Part shown: piece after piece, positions 63,162 through 64,000 of the stretch | Numbering within the stretch: position 1 is the first letter of the stretch | How the letters are laid out: every line of letters starts with the position of its first letter | Assembly (NCBI GenBank): GCA_026770025.1 | Contig: JAMXDE010000008.1 | Coordinates: forward strand, 744,001 to 808,000 | DNA length: 64,000 nucleotides | Source: Craspedostauros australis | Lineage: Eukaryota; Bacillariophyta; Bacillariophyceae; Mastogloiales; Achnanthaceae | Direction of reading: 5' to 3' | Position numbers and translations under genes: made by a program | The notes under the pieces: generated by a model | Seen by the model: the letters and a program-made list of their open reading frames with translations, nothing else | What the model was told of the DNA's origin: nothing | Database searches by the model: none

Positions 63162-64000
63162 GTTTTGTCGTGTGTTATCGTGTATTTTCGGGTATTGCTG
63201 TTGCTGTTGCTACTGTCAATTTTATGATTGGAAATTGTGACCAGCAACAGTTGTCTGTGTCCGTCCATGACTGGTCACGTTCGCACCCGACGCTCAGCTC
63301 ACTGGGCAACCACGTTGCGTGGATTGTGGAGGAGATGAGCGGAGCCGAAGATGGGAAAAGTGCACACATGAGTTTTGTGTCATTCGCACATGGCAATGCA
63401 ACTGTGATCGCTCGTTTTGTGTCGACCATCGCCGAAGGCGAAATGTCAACCAGCGATTGGAGATCCGATGAGGCACTCGGTTTGATAGGGACATGTGGCT
63501 GCGCAACGCGACAGAGAGAAGAGGGCTTCCTCTCTTCCTCCCCATGAAGCCTCTTCTGTTGGCGCACGATGTGAAAAGCTGTGATGTGCCGACGTGTGGC
63601 TGCGACACCTCTCTGTCCTGTTGTGCTCGAAGTGGCACACCATTCGGTGGCTCCAGTCGGACGTGTGCTCTTCTCTCTGTCTATCCTGCATGAATCGGAT
63701 GCATCAATAACGTGCCACTATGTTTGAGACAACACGATGCACGCATGTGTGCCTGTAAGTAATGCTCAACCCACTGTTCATCGAATCGAGTATCATAGTG
63801 AAGGTGGACGTTGTTGTTTTTGTTGTTGTTTCTCATCGTTATCTACTCTTGTTCAATATAGCCTCGCAGCCCATATGATCATCAGGTATTATGACCGTAC
63901 GTCACCAGTGTTTCTGCTCGCAGACAAACTGTCTCTCTTCGGTCTGACCGCCATCCAATACATCTGTCGCAATTGGTACTTGGTCAGTCGTTACAAATGA
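63162..64000. other. Window end, no gene supported
   Basis: 0.84 kb holding the likely promoter of the minus-strand gene starting at 63161. Several short frames (up to 138 codons) overlap one another and none is recognised. A larger spliced gene entering from beyond 64000 cannot be excluded. Confidence 0.45.

Overview
This 64 kb window is nuclear DNA from a eukaryote, almost certainly a diatom (stramenopile alga). Genes are widely spaced and monocistronic on both strands. A few have short GT-AG introns of 114-345 bp. Several products belong to families I know mainly from diatoms: a CRAL-TRIO-like/DUF6824 protein, a Pro-Thr-rich secreted Cys-repeat protein, a stramenopile 'VRF...IP...WYS' protein, and MORN proteins with long disordered N-termini. 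All gene models come from reading the sequence alone; names resting on family memory are marked as such.

Layout: (0.5-8.3 kb) a low-complexity protein with a possible Myb/SANT-like core, a two-exon DUF6824 gene and a large secreted protein. (10.6-27.6 kb) two tandem MORN genes whose MORN arrays are nearly identical in DNA, an armadillo-like gene, a class-V-aminotransferase-like PLP enzyme, a third long-array MORN gene and a second copy of the armadillo-like gene. (30.7-36.6 kb) a DNA transposon, bounded by a 15-bp inverted repeat, carrying a Harbinger/DDE_4-type transposase and a divergent three-exon partner gene. (37.8-48.7 kb) an unknown basic/Ser-rich protein, three short-array MORN genes of a second subfamily and a coiled-coil protein. 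(50.6-63.2 kb) a two-exon secreted type I membrane protein, a two-exon agmatine-deiminase-type enzyme, a sodium:solute symporter with strong C-ending codon bias, and a stramenopile-specific unknown.

The main themes are: six MORN genes of two architectures in about 38 kb, with apparent gene conversion between the tandem pair; a duplicated armadillo-like family interleaved with them; and an apparently intact two-gene transposon within the cluster. Agmatine deiminase and the symporter lie 3.1 kb apart on the same strand and could both serve nitrogen metabolism, but that link is inference. Intergenic stretches are long and rich in short repeats. I saw no rRNA, CRISPR or convincing tRNA, though reading by eye is not exhaustive for tRNAs.
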